Source: CAZWVM01 sp964637705 (lineage in GTDB: Bacteria > UBA8481). Taken from it: a stretch of DNA of 43,778 bases. Positions within the stretch are counted from its first letter, which is position 1. Each line of letters opens with the position of its first letter. The stretch covers positions 1 through 43,778 of the forward strand of contig CAZWVM010000006.1 of assembly GCA_964637705.1 (NCBI GenBank), read 5' to 3'. Below the pieces are notes generated by a model. It had not been told where the DNA came from and did no database searches. It saw only the letters and a program-made list of their open reading frames with translations. The position numbers and the translations under genes were made by a program. This document shows positions 32,362 to 41,500 of the stretch, in pieces.

Positions 32362-33108
32362 TCAGCCCGTCCTGGCGATCCAGCGCCGGGCGTCATCGTC
32401 GTCGGGATCCAGGACGAGAACCTGCTCGAAGGCGGCCCGCGCCTTCTCGTCCTCGCCGCGCCGCGCCCGTATGAGGGCGATCCCCTTGTAGCCCGCCGGG
32501 TTCTTCGGCTCCAAGAGGATCGCCTGGTTGAACTCGGCCTCCGCCTCGCCGTCGCGACGGCGGGCCGAGAGGGCGGTGGCGAGGGAGAGGCGTGCCGCTG
32601 CATTGCGCGGTTCCAGGATGCTCAGGCGCGCGTAGATCCGGATCGCCTTCTCGTAGCAGCGCTGCTGGAGACAGAGGTTTCCCTGTCGCTCCGCGCTCTC
32701 CATGTAGGCCCGGTCCGTTCTCACGCGGCGGTCCAGGTCGCGGAACATCTCCTCCCAGTCCGCCTTGTCGTAGGGCGGGGGGAAATCGCGGGACCGGTGG
32801 ACGAGCCGCGTCATGTCGAACGGCTCTCCCTTCCGGCCGATGGCGTCCTCCCGGAAGGCGATCGCGAAGAGGAACTCGAAGGCCTTCGCGTGATGCCCGC
32901 GCTCCAGGCTGATCGCCGCCATCGCAAAGAGAGCCTCGCGGTTCTTCGGCTCGATCAGGTGGATCTTGCGGAACTCGATGAGCGCCTCGGTCAACTCCCG
33001 GCGATTCCACCGCAGGAGGCCCAGCTTGCGGTGCAGGGAGAGATCGCGGGGTTCCTTCTCCAGGGCCCGGACCAGTTCCCGGACTTCGGCCGCCTCGGGC
33101 GCGATCAT
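32362..33108 (-). CDS. TPR-repeat protein in the molybdenum hydroxylase operon
   Basis: A 248-residue cytosolic protein made of tetratricopeptide-like helical pairs: RDLSLHRKLGLLRWNRRELT, REALFAMAAISLERGHHAKA, and a C-terminal set of three (ESAERQGNLCLQQRCYEKAI, NAAARLSLATALSARRRDGE, PAGYKGIALIRARRGEDEKA). A non-TPR insert of about 60 residues (EDAIGRKGEPFDMTRLVH and the DFPPPYDKADWEEM stretch) separates the two blocks. No catalytic motif. GAGG lies 4 nt before the ATG. It is flanked at 10 nt and 4 nt by the FAD subunit and the aldolase, so a scaffold or assembly role for the operon's enzymes is possible (inference). Confidence 0.8.
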   Translation of the reverse strand: MIAPEAAEVRELVRALEKEPRDLSLHRKLGLLRWNRRELTEALIEFRKIHLIEPKNREALFAMAAISLERGHHAKAFEFLFAIAFREDAIGRKGEPFDMTRLVHRSRDFPPPYDKADWEEMFRDLDRRVRTDRAYMESAERQGNLCLQQRCYEKAIRIYARLSILEPRNAAARLSLATALSARRRDGEAEAEFNQAILLEPKNPAGYKGIALIRARRGEDEKARAAFEQVLVLDPDDDDARRWIARTG

Positions 33109-33118
33109 GTCGCCTCGC

Positions 33119-33982
33119 TCAGTCGGCGGCGCGTTTGAGACCGAGGAGGGTGCGTTCGACGATGACGCCGGAAACGTGGCGACGGTAGTGCGCTGTCGAA
33201 CGGATGTCGTCGATCGGCCTCACGGCGGCCGCGGTGATCTCGCGGGCCCGGCGCGCGAGATCCGGCGTGAGCTTCTTCCCGCGCAGCATCTCCTCGGCCT
33301 CGGTGATCCTGAGGATGGTCGTGGCCACGGCGCCGACGGCGATGCCGACCTGGCGGATCGCGCCCGACGGGGCGACGGTCGCCGCGACGGCCGCCATCAC
33401 CTTGGAGATCGCGAGGCTCTTGCGCTGCCCCACCTTGATGAAGCCGCCCGTGTTCTCTCCGCCGCGCCGACGCGCGAGGGCGATTCCCGTGATGATCTCG
33501 CCCTCCGCCAGCTCGGTCTTCCTCACGCCCTTGATGAAATCGGCGAGCGGCATCTCGCGGCGCCCTTTCGCGCTCCTCAAAAGCACCACGGCGTCGTACG
33601 CGTAAAGCGCCGGGACGGTGTCCCCCGCCGGCGAGGCGTTCGCGATGTTGCCGGCGAGCGTCGCCCGGTTGCGGATCTGCGGCGAGGCGAACCATTCCGT
33701 CGAGAAGGCCAGCGCGGGGAAGTCCGCCCGGACCACCGGGTGGACGCGAACCGCGTTCACCGTCACGGCCGCCCCGATGACGAGTTTCTTCGGCGTCTCC
33801 TCGACGCGCCGCAATTCGGGGATCGAGGAGATGTCGACGAGGCAGGGGATCTCGAGCGGGTGCTCCTTCGCCTGAACGAGGATGTCGGTGCCGCCGGAGA
33901 GGAGGCGACCGCCCTCGGCCATGAGCCTGAAGACCTGCTTCAGGTCGGTGACGCGCACGGCCGGAATCGGGACCTGGAACAT
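33119..33982 (-). CDS. Molybdenum hydroxylase FAD-binding subunit (CoxM/XdhB-like)
   Basis: A 287-residue medium subunit passing electrons from the iron-sulfur clusters to FAD. The FAD-binding motifs are GGRLLSGGTDILVQAK and the QIRNRATLAGNIANASPAGD segment, both in the expected place for the xanthine dehydrogenase/CO dehydrogenase family; the C-terminal CODH_C-like domain includes ISKVMAAVAATVAPSGAIRQ. The ATG at 33982 overlaps the stop of the [2Fe-2S] subunit by one base (TGATG). The substrate is set by the large subunit. Confidence 0.93.
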   Translation of the reverse strand: MFQVPIPAVRVTDLKQVFRLMAEGGRLLSGGTDILVQAKEHPLEIPCLVDISSIPELRRVEETPKKLVIGAAVTVNAVRVHPVVRADFPALAFSTEWFASPQIRNRATLAGNIANASPAGDTVPALYAYDAVVLLRSAKGRREMPLADFIKGVRKTELAEGEIITGIALARRRGGENTGGFIKVGQRKSLAISKVMAAVAATVAPSGAIRQVGIAVGAVATTILRITEAEEMLRGKKLTPDLARRAREITAAAVRPIDDIRSTAHYRRHVSGVIVERTLLGLKRAAD

Positions 33983-34470
33983 CAGCGCCCCTCCCCCCGT
34001 GGCGGCATCCTCTTCGCCGCGGCCTTCACCGATTCGAAGATCTTGTGGTAGCCCGTGCAGCGGCAGAGGTTGCCCTCCAGGGCCGTGCGGATCTGCGCTT
34101 CGCCGGGGTCATTTTCGTTCTCGAGGAGGGCCGCCGCGCTCATGACGAATCCCGGCGTGCAGATGCCGCACTGGGCGCCGCCGCACTCGAGCATCGAGTC
34201 GAGGAGCGGGGCGAACCGCGGGTTCGCGGACAGGCCCTCGATCGTCACGACCGCCCGCCCCTCGGCCTGGACGGCCATCACGAGGCAGGAATTGACCGGG
34301 ATGCCGTCGAGCCAGACCGTGCAGGCCCCGCACTCGCCCTTGCCGCATCCCTCCTTCGTGCCCGTCAGCCCGGCGGTCTCCCGGAGAAAGTCCAGGAGCG
34401 TGTCGCGCGGGTCGATCTCGAAGACGCGGTCCTCGCCGTTCAAGTTGAGCTTCAAGGTCGTCCTGTTCAC
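33982..34470 (-). CDS. Molybdenum hydroxylase [2Fe-2S] subunit (CoxS/XdhC-like)
   Basis: A 162-residue small subunit with two [2Fe-2S] clusters. Plant-ferredoxin-like cluster: C42, C47, C50 and C62 in GCGKGECGACTVWLDG and NSC. Second, helical cluster: C101, C104, C136 and C138 in CGGAQCGICTPG and CRCTGY; Q100 is the usual pterin-contacting Gln. The start is GTG at 34470, which overlaps the large-subunit stop as GTGA. Gene order large-small-medium is one of the arrangements common for this family. Confidence 0.95.
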   Translation of the reverse strand: MNRTTLKLNLNGEDRVFEIDPRDTLLDFLRETAGLTGTKEGCGKGECGACTVWLDGIPVNSCLVMAVQAEGRAVVTIEGLSANPRFAPLLDSMLECGGAQCGICTPGFVMSAAALLENENDPGEAQIRTALEGNLCRCTGYHKIFESVKAAAKRMPPRGEGR

Positions 34471-36773
34471 GGGCGCTTCTCCAGCAGTTCGAGGATTCGC
34501 TCGGGGATCATGGGGAGTCTGGTCGGCCGCACGTTCACGGCGTCGAAGACCGCGTTGGCGATGGCCGGCGCGATGGCGATGAGCGGCGGCTCGCCCAGGC
34601 CCTTGGCGCCGAACGGCCCGCCCGAGTAGGGTTCCTCCACGATGATCGGGGTGATCTCGGGGATGTCGCCCGTCGCCGGGAGGATGTAGCCGGAGAAGTT
34701 GGGGCGGAGGATCCGGCCGTCCTTCTCGACGAGGTCCTCGTACAGGGCGTAACCGAGGCCCTGCACCGCGCCGCCCTGGATCTGTCCCTCGGCTTCGCGC
34801 CGGTTGATCGCCTGCCCGATGTCGTGTCCGCAGACGAGGCGCATCACCTCGACCTCGCCCGTCTCGCGGTCCACCGCGACCTCGGCGCAGATCGACGTGA
34901 AGCAGTAGACGTAATACGCCTCGCCCAGCCCGTTCTCGGGGTTCCACTCCGTGTTCGGGGCCTTGAACCAGCCCTGCGCGGCGAGGTGGGCCCGCTCCTC
35001 GACCGCCCATCCCACCGCCTCCTCGAAGGGAAATTCCCTCGAACCGGCCCGCAATACGCCGGGCGCGGCGATGGAGACCTGGTCGGCCGCGACGCCCTGG
35101 CGCCGGGCGGCGACGTCGAAGATGACGGAACGAACCCGCCGCGCCGCATCGCGGATCGCCTGGCCCGACATCAAGGTCGCGCGGGAGGCGACAGTCGGGC
35201 CGGAATCGGGGACGCGTGAGGTGTCGATGGGGAGCATCGCGACGGCCTCGACGCGGGCGCCGAGTTCCTCGGCCGCGATCATTGCGAGCGCCGTGTTGTG
35301 CCCCTGCCCCATCTCCGTCGTCCCGACCGCGATCTGCACGCTCCCGTCGGCGTCGACCTGGAGGAACGAGCCGGCGCGGTCGATGCGTTTGCCTCCCGCG
35401 CCGAGCCCGGTGCCGTAGAAGGTGGCGGAGAAGCCGATGCCGTAGGCGCGCCCGTCCGGGAGCGTGCGCTCGCGCCGCGCGCGGTTCTCGGTCCAGCGGG
35501 CCTCGTCGCGGACGAGGCCGATCACCTTCTTCAGGCCGCACGACTCGGTCAGCGTGTGCTTCGTCGCCGTCTCGGCCCCGATCTCCAGGGCGTTGCGCAG
35601 CCGGAGTTCCACGGGGTCGATGCCCAATTTCGCCGCCAGATCGTCGATGAGCGACTCGTTGGCGAAGCAGACCTGCGGCTGCCCGAAACCGCGGTAGGCG
35701 CCGTTCGGGACGGTGTGCGTCGCCACGGCCTTCGCGTCCACCCTCACGTTCTCGATGCGATAGGGACCGGCCGCGTGGACGGTCCCCCGCCAGAGCACGA
35801 TGGGGGAGAGCGTCGCCCAGACGCCGGCGTTGATGATGTACTCGACGTCCGCGGCGAGGATCGTGCCGTCGCGGCGCGCGCCATACTTGATCCGGATGAT
35901 CCCGGGGTGGCGCTTCGTCGTGCAGGTGATGTCCTCCTCGCGCGTCATGATGTGCTTCACCGGGCGCTTCACGACCCAGGCGGCGAGGGCGGCGTGGCCG
36001 GCGGGCATGGAGGGGAGATCCTCCTTGCCGCCGAAGGCGCCCCCGGTCACGGCCTGCACGACGCGGATGCGGGAGAGAGGGATGCCGAGGAGGTAGTGCA
36101 GGCCCTTGTGGATGTAGAAGGGGCACTGCATCGACCCGTGGACCGTGATGCCGCCCTCGTCGTCCGGAAGGGCGACCATGCCCTGCGTCTCGATGTAGGC
36201 GTGCTCCTGGTAGCCCGTCCGGAACTCCGCCTCGACGACCGCGTCGCATGCGGCGAAGGCCGCGTCGACGTCGCCCTTCTTGACGCGGTGGTGCGAGAGG
36301 ACGTTACCCAGCGTCGGGTTGACCTTCGGGGCGCCGTCCCGGAGCGCATCGAGGGGATCGGTGATCGCGGGCAGTTCGGTGTAGGCGACCTTGACGAGGG
36401 AGGCGGCCCGCGCCGCGAGCCGCGGATCCTCCGCCACGACGACGGCCACCGGCTCCCCGACGTATCGCGTCTCAGTCTCGGCCAGGAGCGGCTGGTCGTC
36501 GAAGACGATCGGGACGATGTTGCGGCCGGGAATGTCCTTATGCGTGATGACCGCGAGCACGCCGGGCAGGGCGAGCGCCGGGGAGGGGTCGATCGCGTCG
36601 ATGCGCGCGTGCGGATGCGGCGAGCGCACGATCGAGGCATGGCAGAGACCGGCGAAGGAGAGATCATCGATGTACTTCGCCTGGCCCCGGATCTTGGCGC
36701 GCGCGTCGGGCCTCAGAGGGCTCGTGCCGACAACGCGCGTCGGAGTGGACGACGGATCGGACATGATTCTCAT
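34467..36773 (-). CDS. Molybdenum hydroxylase large subunit (xanthine dehydrogenase/aldehyde oxidoreductase family)
   Basis: A 768-residue molybdopterin-binding catalytic subunit. Seen in order: PLRPDARAKIRGQAKYIDDL, RYVGEPVAVVVAED, the Mo-cofactor motifs TGGAFGGKED (about 240), AYRGFGQPQ (about 358), GTTEMGQGHNTAL (about 485), and FGAKGLGEPP (about 725) with the catalytic Glu. The CO dehydrogenase active-site loop (VAYRCSFR) is absent, so it is a hydroxylase of purines, aldehydes or N-heterocycles, not a CO dehydrogenase. Start 36773 is chosen; the ATG at 36764 is equally possible and the ribosome-binding site does not decide. First gene of a five-gene operon ending in an aldolase, which tilts the guess to an aldehyde substrate. 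Confidence 0.93.
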   Translation of the reverse strand: MRIMSDPSSTPTRVVGTSPLRPDARAKIRGQAKYIDDLSFAGLCHASIVRSPHPHARIDAIDPSPALALPGVLAVITHKDIPGRNIVPIVFDDQPLLAETETRYVGEPVAVVVAEDPRLAARAASLVKVAYTELPAITDPLDALRDGAPKVNPTLGNVLSHHRVKKGDVDAAFAACDAVVEAEFRTGYQEHAYIETQGMVALPDDEGGITVHGSMQCPFYIHKGLHYLLGIPLSRIRVVQAVTGGAFGGKEDLPSMPAGHAALAAWVVKRPVKHIMTREEDITCTTKRHPGIIRIKYGARRDGTILAADVEYIINAGVWATLSPIVLWRGTVHAAGPYRIENVRVDAKAVATHTVPNGAYRGFGQPQVCFANESLIDDLAAKLGIDPVELRLRNALEIGAETATKHTLTESCGLKKVIGLVRDEARWTENRARRERTLPDGRAYGIGFSATFYGTGLGAGGKRIDRAGSFLQVDADGSVQIAVGTTEMGQGHNTALAMIAAEELGARVEAVAMLPIDTSRVPDSGPTVASRATLMSGQAIRDAARRVRSVIFDVAARRQGVAADQVSIAAPGVLRAGSREFPFEEAVGWAVEERAHLAAQGWFKAPNTEWNPENGLGEAYYVYCFTSICAEVAVDRETGEVEVMRLVCGHDIGQAINRREAEGQIQGGAVQGLGYALYEDLVEKDGRILRPNFSGYILPATGDIPEITPIIVEEPYSGGPFGAKGLGEPPLIAIAPAIANAVFDAVNVRPTRLPMIPERILELLEKRP

Positions 36774-36866
36774 TCTCACATTTTCGTTTTCCCGATGCAA
36801 GGAGACCTTCGGTCCCGGGGGGGCCTCCTGTGGACGGCACGCGGATCGCTTCTCGAGGGTTAGGGA

Positions 36867-36894
36867 TTGACGGCCTCGCCCGGCGCGAAAGAAT
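36867..36894 (+). promoter_or_regulatory. Promoter of the GT-C-like gene
   Basis: TTGACG (36867-36872), a 16-nt spacer, AAGAAT (36889-36894), then 9 nt to the ATG at 36904. No ribosome-binding site. Same short-leader layout as at 698-736. Confidence 0.4.
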
Positions 36895-36903
36895 GGGTCG
36901 CGC

Positions 36904-38493
36904 ATGGCCGACCGCGATCCCGAGAGTTCCGTCCTCGTCGCCCGTTACGGGCTGCCGGTTCTCCTCCTCGCTTATGCCCTGCTCCTCCTCGGTCCGGCCT
37001 CCGGTTTCGCCCTCGGCTACGACGAGGCCTGGAGGATCGTGGCGGCACGCGCCGACGCCTCGACCGGCGACTTTCTCGCGCGCTGGTTCACGAACGGTCT
37101 TCCGGAGCCGATCTCGATCCCCCACCTCGGGGTTCTCCGGGCGCTCGACGGACTCCTGGAGCCACCGCGCCTCGTCGCCGCCATGCGCCTCCTCAACCTC
37201 GCGTCGGGTCTCCTGTGCCTTCTCCTGACGTGGCGCATCGGGGAACGGCTGACCGGCTCCCTCCGCGTCGCGGCCGGTGCGTCCCTTCTTCTCGCCGCGC
37301 ACGCCTGGTTCGGCGCGAACGTCGAGATCATCAAGGAGCACGCCTGGCTCGCGGCCGGGCTCCTCGCCTGGCTCGATCGATTCCTGCGGCTCGAAAGGGA
37401 CGGGCGCGCGCTGGGCGCGTTCGACGCGGTGGCCGTCGCGAGCCTCGTCCTGCTCTCGCCCGTGGCGATCTTTCCTCTCGGCCTGGCGCTTCTGGTCATC
37501 GGCGCTCTCTGGGCGTGTGGCCGTCCGATGCGCCGGGATCTGCCGTCGCTCGTCGCCGGCTGGGGGTTCGCGGTCGTCTGGACGCTCGCGGGCATGAAGG
37601 CGACGCGAGAGATCGACGCCGGGATCCTGGCCTTCTTCCGCTCCGGCGGGACGGTCATGCCGGATGTGGATCACGGTTTCATCTTCGGACGGGAATCGGG
37701 CGGAATCGCGGGCGTCGTCGAGGGGATCGCGGCGCTCTTCGCCCGGCCGGTCCTGCCCGCGCCCCTCTTCGCCGTGCTCGCGGTCGCCCTGCTTGCGGCC
37801 GGTGTCTACGCGGCGGTTCACGCGATGCGCGGGGAGAGGCCGGCCGCATTCGCGTTGTCCCTTCTCGTTCTGCCGCTCCTCACGATTCTCGTGCTCTACG
37901 CCGTCATGGATGTCGCGGCCGCCCGGCTCTTCCTCTGGTACGTGCCCCTCGCGTGCCTGGCTCTCGCGGCGATACTTCTTCATCCCCGCCGCGTCTTTCC
38001 CTGCCTCGGCACGACGATCTTCGTGATCCTTCTCGTCTCCCTCCTCCCGGGCTGGCTCGACCTGCCCTCCCGCCACCCCCTGAACAAGCGTTTCGATCTC
38101 GTCGCGTTCCGCCGCGGCGCGGAGAGTTTCGATCGCGCGCGCGACGTCTTCCTCCACACGAACTACTTCGCCTACTTTCCGCAGGAGGCGCTGGATCCGG
38201 CGCTTCCGAAGGCCGTCCTGACCGACACGAGGGAGTGGCACACGCTCTTTCTCCATCCCGCCTTCCCGATGCGCCGGCACGTCGTGCCCGCGGATCGAGA
38301 GTGGGACGACGGAGCTCTCGCGGGCTTCCGCGGCGGGGCCGTGTGGAACGTCGAGTGCTACGAGACGAGTCCGGTTCTTCTCGAGCGCATGAGGACTCGT
38401 CTTTTCGAAGGGCGCGGCCGCGTCGAGTCCTTCGACGACTGGCCGTACTTCTGGACGCGCATCGCCCCTCCGGACACGGGCATATCTACCTGA
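36904..38493 (+). CDS. Polytopic membrane protein, GT-C (PMT/ArnT-like) glycosyltransferase candidate
   Basis: A 529-residue integral membrane protein with about 9-10 hydrophobic helices followed by a soluble C-terminal domain of some 140 residues. An acidic pair directly after the first helix (FALGYDEAWRIV) is placed like the catalytic Asp/Glu of lipid-linked-sugar GT-C enzymes. This and the overall topology are the only grounds for the call; sequence identity to a named family was not evident. The C-terminal part (for example HTNYFAYFPQEALDPALPK) resembles the extracytoplasmic end of dolichyl-mannosyltransferase-like proteins. It is followed after 87 nt by a large lipoprotein with carbohydrate-related domains, so both may act on surface glycans. 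Confidence 0.6.
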   Translation: MADRDPESSVLVARYGLPVLLLAYALLLLGPASGFALGYDEAWRIVAARADASTGDFLARWFTNGLPEPISIPHLGVLRALDGLLEPPRLVAAMRLLNLASGLLCLLLTWRIGERLTGSLRVAAGASLLLAAHAWFGANVEIIKEHAWLAAGLLAWLDRFLRLERDGRALGAFDAVAVASLVLLSPVAIFPLGLALLVIGALWACGRPMRRDLPSLVAGWGFAVVWTLAGMKATREIDAGILAFFRSGGTVMPDVDHGFIFGRESGGIAGVVEGIAALFARPVLPAPLFAVLAVALLAAGVYAAVHAMRGERPAAFALSLLVLPLLTILVLYAVMDVAAARLFLWYVPLACLALAAILLHPRRVFPCLGTTIFVILLVSLLPGWLDLPSRHPLNKRFDLVAFRRGAESFDRARDVFLHTNYFAYFPQEALDPALPKAVLTDTREWHTLFLHPAFPMRRHVVPADREWDDGALAGFRGGAVWNVECYETSPVLLERMRTRLFEGRGRVESFDDWPYFWTRIAPPDTGIST

Positions 38494-38580
38494 TGTAACC
38501 GGTTTCATTGACATTTAGAATGATTTCCTGCTTGCGCGGACGCCGGGATCCTGATAGGGTCGGCCTCGGAGGTGCCGTCC

Positions 38581-41500
38581 ATGCTTCGATACGCCCGTCC
38601 GTCGTCCGTGAGTCTCTTCCTTGCCGCGATCGTCGTCTCGGTCGCCTGCGCCGGCGGCGGTTCGGCGCCCCTGGTGCAGGACCCCCTGCCCCGCGCCTCC
38701 TGGGTCGCGACCTCCTCCTCGGGCGAGGGCGACTACAAGCCCCAGCTCTGCCTCGACGGCGACATGAAGACCCGCTGGTCCTCCAACTTCACCGACGACG
38801 AATGGCTCCAGATCGATTTCGGCGCGATACGGGCGATCTCCGGCGTGCGCCTCCACTGGGAGACCGCCTACGGCCAGGACTATGATCTCTTCCTCTCCAA
38901 CGACGCCCAGAACTGGGAGAAGGTCTACGAGGTGCGCTGGGGCGACGGCAATCTCGACGAGATCTTCTTCGGCGAGAGGGCGGGACGGTATCTGAAGCTC
39001 AAGGGGCTCCGCCGCGGCACCGGCTGGGGCTATTCCCTCTGGGAGCTCGACCCGGTCGCCCCGGACGAGATGCCGATCCTCTCGGCCTCCTCCGCCAAGG
39101 ACGGATCCGCGCCGCCCCTGGCCATGGACGGTTCCCTCACCTCAGCCTGGCGGAGTTCCTCCAACGGCGAGGAATCCCTGACCCTGGACCTCCGCAAGGA
39201 CCGCGACCTCGGCGGCGTCGAACTGCACTGGCTCGAATCCTTCCCCGTCGAATACACCGTGGCCCTCTCGTCCGACGGCCAGAACTGGCAGGAGAAGATC
39301 GCGGTCACCGACGGCGACGGCGCCGAGGATCTTCATTACTTCCCGCGCACTTCGGCCCGTTGGCTGCGGCTGACCTGCCGGAAGGGGGCGGGCGCGGATT
39401 ACGCCCTCTCCGAGATCCGCCTGAAGTCCGGCGACGAATCGTGGAACCCGATGAGACACTTCGAGTCGCTCCTGACGCGCTTCCCGGAAGGGGCGCTCCC
39501 GCGCTGGATCAAGCGCGAACAGGAGTTCTGGACGATCGTCGGGGTTCAGGAGGACGCCGAGGAAGGGCTCTTCTCGGAGGACGGAACCTTCGAGCCCTAC
39601 AACGGGGCCTTCTCCGTCATGCCCTTCCTCCTCGACGGCGAAAAGATCCTGACGGCGCGCAACTTCGACGTGACGCAGGCGCTGGAGGACAGCCATCTGC
39701 CCCTTCCCTCCGTCGCCTGGACGGGCGCCGATCTAGGACTCGACGTGCGCGCGGTCGCCTATGGTCCGGCCGGCAAGTCGGTTTCGGCTCTTCGCTACAC
39801 CGTGACGAATCGCGGCACGGCCGAGAGGAGCGTGAGGCTCGCGCTCGCGGTCCGGCCGTTGCAGCTCAATCCGTCGTGGCAGCACGGCGGTTTCTCAAAG
39901 ATCGGGTCGGCCGATTTCCCGCCCGAGAACGCGGGCCGGATCTTCCGGGTCCACGGCCGCCCCGTCATGCTTTCGCTGACCGCGCCGTCGTCCGTGGCGG
40001 CCCTGTCGCGCGCCCAGGGCGACATCTTCAACCATCTCGCCGTCGGCAAGCTCCCCGAGTCGCCCTCCGCGGCCGACATCGACGGCGTCGTGACGGCGGG
40101 ACTCGTCTACGACCTGAAACTGGCGCCCGGCGAATCCGCTCCGGTCGTGGTTCTGTATCCGATGCATCCCGAGTCCGTCCTTCCGGCGAACGTCGCCGAC
40201 CCGACGGCCTTCTTCGCCTCGACCTGGAACACCCAGAAGGAGTCATGGCGCAAGGTGCTCTCGGGCTGGGAAATCGATTATCCGCACCCGGGCGTCACCG
40301 ATCTCGTCCGCTCGAATCTCGCCTATATGCTCCTGAACCGCGACTTCTTCGCCGCCCAGCCGGGCCCCCGCAACTACGCCCGCGCCTGGATGCGCGACGG
40401 GTCGCTGAGCACGGCGACGTATCTCCGCTTCGGCATGAACCCGATCGCCCACGGCTACCTCGAGTGGTTCTCGGGGCTCCTGGACGCCTCGGGCTTCATC
40501 CCGCCGATCGTCGAGAGCGGCAAGCCCGAGATCCCGGGCTGGGCGCGCGACTGGAAGGAATACGACAGCCAGGGCGAATACGTCTTCGCCATCACGCAGT
40601 ATTACGAGTTCACGAGGGACAAGGCGTTTCTCAGGCGGCACTTCCCGAAGGTGCTGAACGCGCTCGCCTTCATGAGAAAGCTCATCGAGGAGAGGCTGAC
40701 CGACAAGTACAAGGGCACCGAGTTCTACGGGATCCTGCCGGAGTCGAACAGCCACGAGGGATACTTCCCGGCGAAGCACTCCTACTGGGACGACTTCTTC
40801 GGCCTGAAGGGCTACTCCGACGGCGTGCGCCTGGCGCGGGAGCTGGGCGACCGGGCGAACGAGGCGCGGCTGCAGAAGGAACTCGACGAGTTCCGCACCA
40901 ACGTCTACAACTCGATCCGGATGGTCATCCAGAAGAAGAACATCCGTTACTTCCCGGGTTGCGCCGAACTGGGCGATCCCGACGCGACCTCGACCTCGAT
41001 CGGGATCATGGCCTGCGGCGAACTGCCCCACATCCTGGCCGACAGCGCCCTCGCCGCCACGCTCAATTCCGGATACGACGAATACATGAAGGGGATCCGG
41101 AGCCGGTGGGAGGGGGGCACGTGGGCCTCGTTCACGCCCTACGAGGTGCGCAACATCGACGCGCTCCTGCGGCTGGGCCGCCGCGATGATGCGGTCAAGC
41201 TGTTGACGTTCATGACCGGAGAACCGGTCCGGCCCCGGGCGTGGAACCACTGGGGCGAGGTGACGCACTTCAATCCGCGCACCGGCTCCTACATCGGCGA
41301 CATGCCGCATACGTGGGTGGGATCGGATTTCGTCAGCGCGATCCGCTCGTCGCTGCTCTTCGAGGAGAGCGACCAGGTCGTCCTGGCCGCGGGCATGACC
41401 GCGGAGTGGATCAAGAAGGGCGTCGCGGTGACGACGATGCCGACGTGGTACGGGCGCGTGAGCTACAGCCTGAAGGAGACGGCACCGGGCGAGGTGACGC

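Noticed and set aside
34467..36773. Annotation as CO dehydrogenase large subunit
   Set aside because: The Cys-containing active-site loop of CoxL is absent; the motif is AYRGFG as in hydroxylases.
36664..38514. 616-codon minus-strand frame across the GT-C-like gene
   Set aside because: Composition is extreme (Arg, Glu, Gly, Asp) with no domain, and the plus-strand frame has coherent membrane helices.
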